Assembly: GCA_945897545.1 (NCBI GenBank) | Contig: CAMDGJ010000011.1 | Span: 1-23,845 of the forward strand | DNA: 23,845 nucleotides | DNA from: Flavobacterium psychrophilum | Lineage (GTDB): Bacteria; Bacteroidota; Bacteroidia; Flavobacteriales; Flavobacteriaceae | Reading direction: 5' to 3' | In this document: piece after piece, positions 23,639 to 23,845 of the stretch | How positions within the stretch are numbered: the stretch's first letter is position 1 | How the letters are laid out: each line of letters opens with the position of its first letter | Notes under the pieces: generated by a model | What the model was told of the DNA's origin: nothing | Database searches by the model: none | Seen by the model: the letters and a program-made list of their open reading frames with translations, nothing else | Position numbers and translations under genes: made by a program

Positions 23639-23845
23639 ATGATGAAAATACTAGTAACAGGAGGTTTAGGTTTTATCGGTTCACATACCGTAGTCGAATT
23701 GCAAAATCAAGGATTTGAAGTAGTTATTATTGACAATCTTTCAAATACATCACAGAATGTATTGGTTGGAATTGAAAATATTACGGGAATAAATACGGCA
23801 TTTGAAAATTTGGATTTGCGAGACAAGCAAAAAGTGCAGGATTTT
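23639..23845 (+). CDS. galE: UDP-glucose 4-epimerase GalE-like (5' part)
   Basis: The first 69 codons of a short-chain dehydrogenase/reductase-type epimerase are in the window. The N-terminus MMKILVTGGLGFIGSH has the NAD-binding TGGxGFIGSH glycine motif. It is followed by VVIIDNLSNTS, where the aspartate and the DNLSNS-like segment are typical of UDP-glucose/UDP-galactose 4-epimerases, and a later NLDLRD segment. The catalytic YxxxK lies beyond the window. Two adjacent ATGs (23639 and 23642) could start it. It is the third gene of the operon beginning at 22053. Confidence 0.88.
   Translation, partial: MMKILVTGGLGFIGSHTVVELQNQGFEVVIIDNLSNTSQNVLVGIENITGINTAFENLDLRDKQKVQDF

Overview
The window looks like chromosome from a Bacteroidetes bacterium of the Flavobacterium type. 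Evidence for this: low G+C; Bacteroidetes -7 promoter boxes (TAnnTTTG), one of them an exact TTG-N19-TAnnTTTG; a type IX secretion (CHU_C / type B) C-terminal domain; Bacteroidetes-style lipoproteins; a folK-deoxynucleoside kinase fusion; and several families of flavobacterial dispersed repeats. The assignment comes from reading the sequence and was not checked against a database.

Region 1 (1-4950) starts with the 3' end of clpX and its terminator, then a complete serB (phosphoserine phosphatase). After it lies a small accessory block: an MntA/HepT (MNT-HEPN) toxin-antitoxin pair, a 96-residue membrane-anchored coiled-coil protein, and a second serB that lacks its first 50 codons but is about 95% identical in protein. 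The genes of the block are followed by copies of a roughly 150-bp repeat made of a terminator-like hairpin, a spacer and a GACGCTTGC palindromic core. One copy is split by a 134-137-bp palindromic MITE-like element with 18-bp perfect terminal inverted repeats and a 7-bp direct repeat.

Region 2 (4950-7380) is accessory. It holds a lipoprotein with two repeated beta-type domains and a DUF1566-like C-terminus, an unrecognised 202-residue protein just upstream in the same operon, and a divergent XRE-type regulator whose natural third codon appears to be a stop.

Region 3 (7380-19020) is housekeeping and envelope: a GH3-family protein and a DUF2797 protein diverging from a 165-bp element with inverted ends, SppA, the HPPK-dNK fusion, a C-type-lectin/Ig-like T9SS substrate, a SpoU-family RNA methyltransferase, a DUF1573 protein and MutS.

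Region 4 (19020-20640) carries tRNA-Gly(GCC) and tRNA-Leu(UAA). Between them are four clear and one decayed tandem units, each starting with the first 12 nt of the tRNA-Leu gene. This is the most unusual structure in the window. A small Ala-rich lipoprotein and a structured repeat-derived intergenic region follow.

Region 5 (20640-23845) is cell-envelope sugar metabolism: waaA (Kdo transferase) on the minus strand, then a tight plus-strand operon of a DegT-family aminotransferase, a DUF4440/SnoaL-like exported protein, and the start of a galE-like epimerase that runs off the window.
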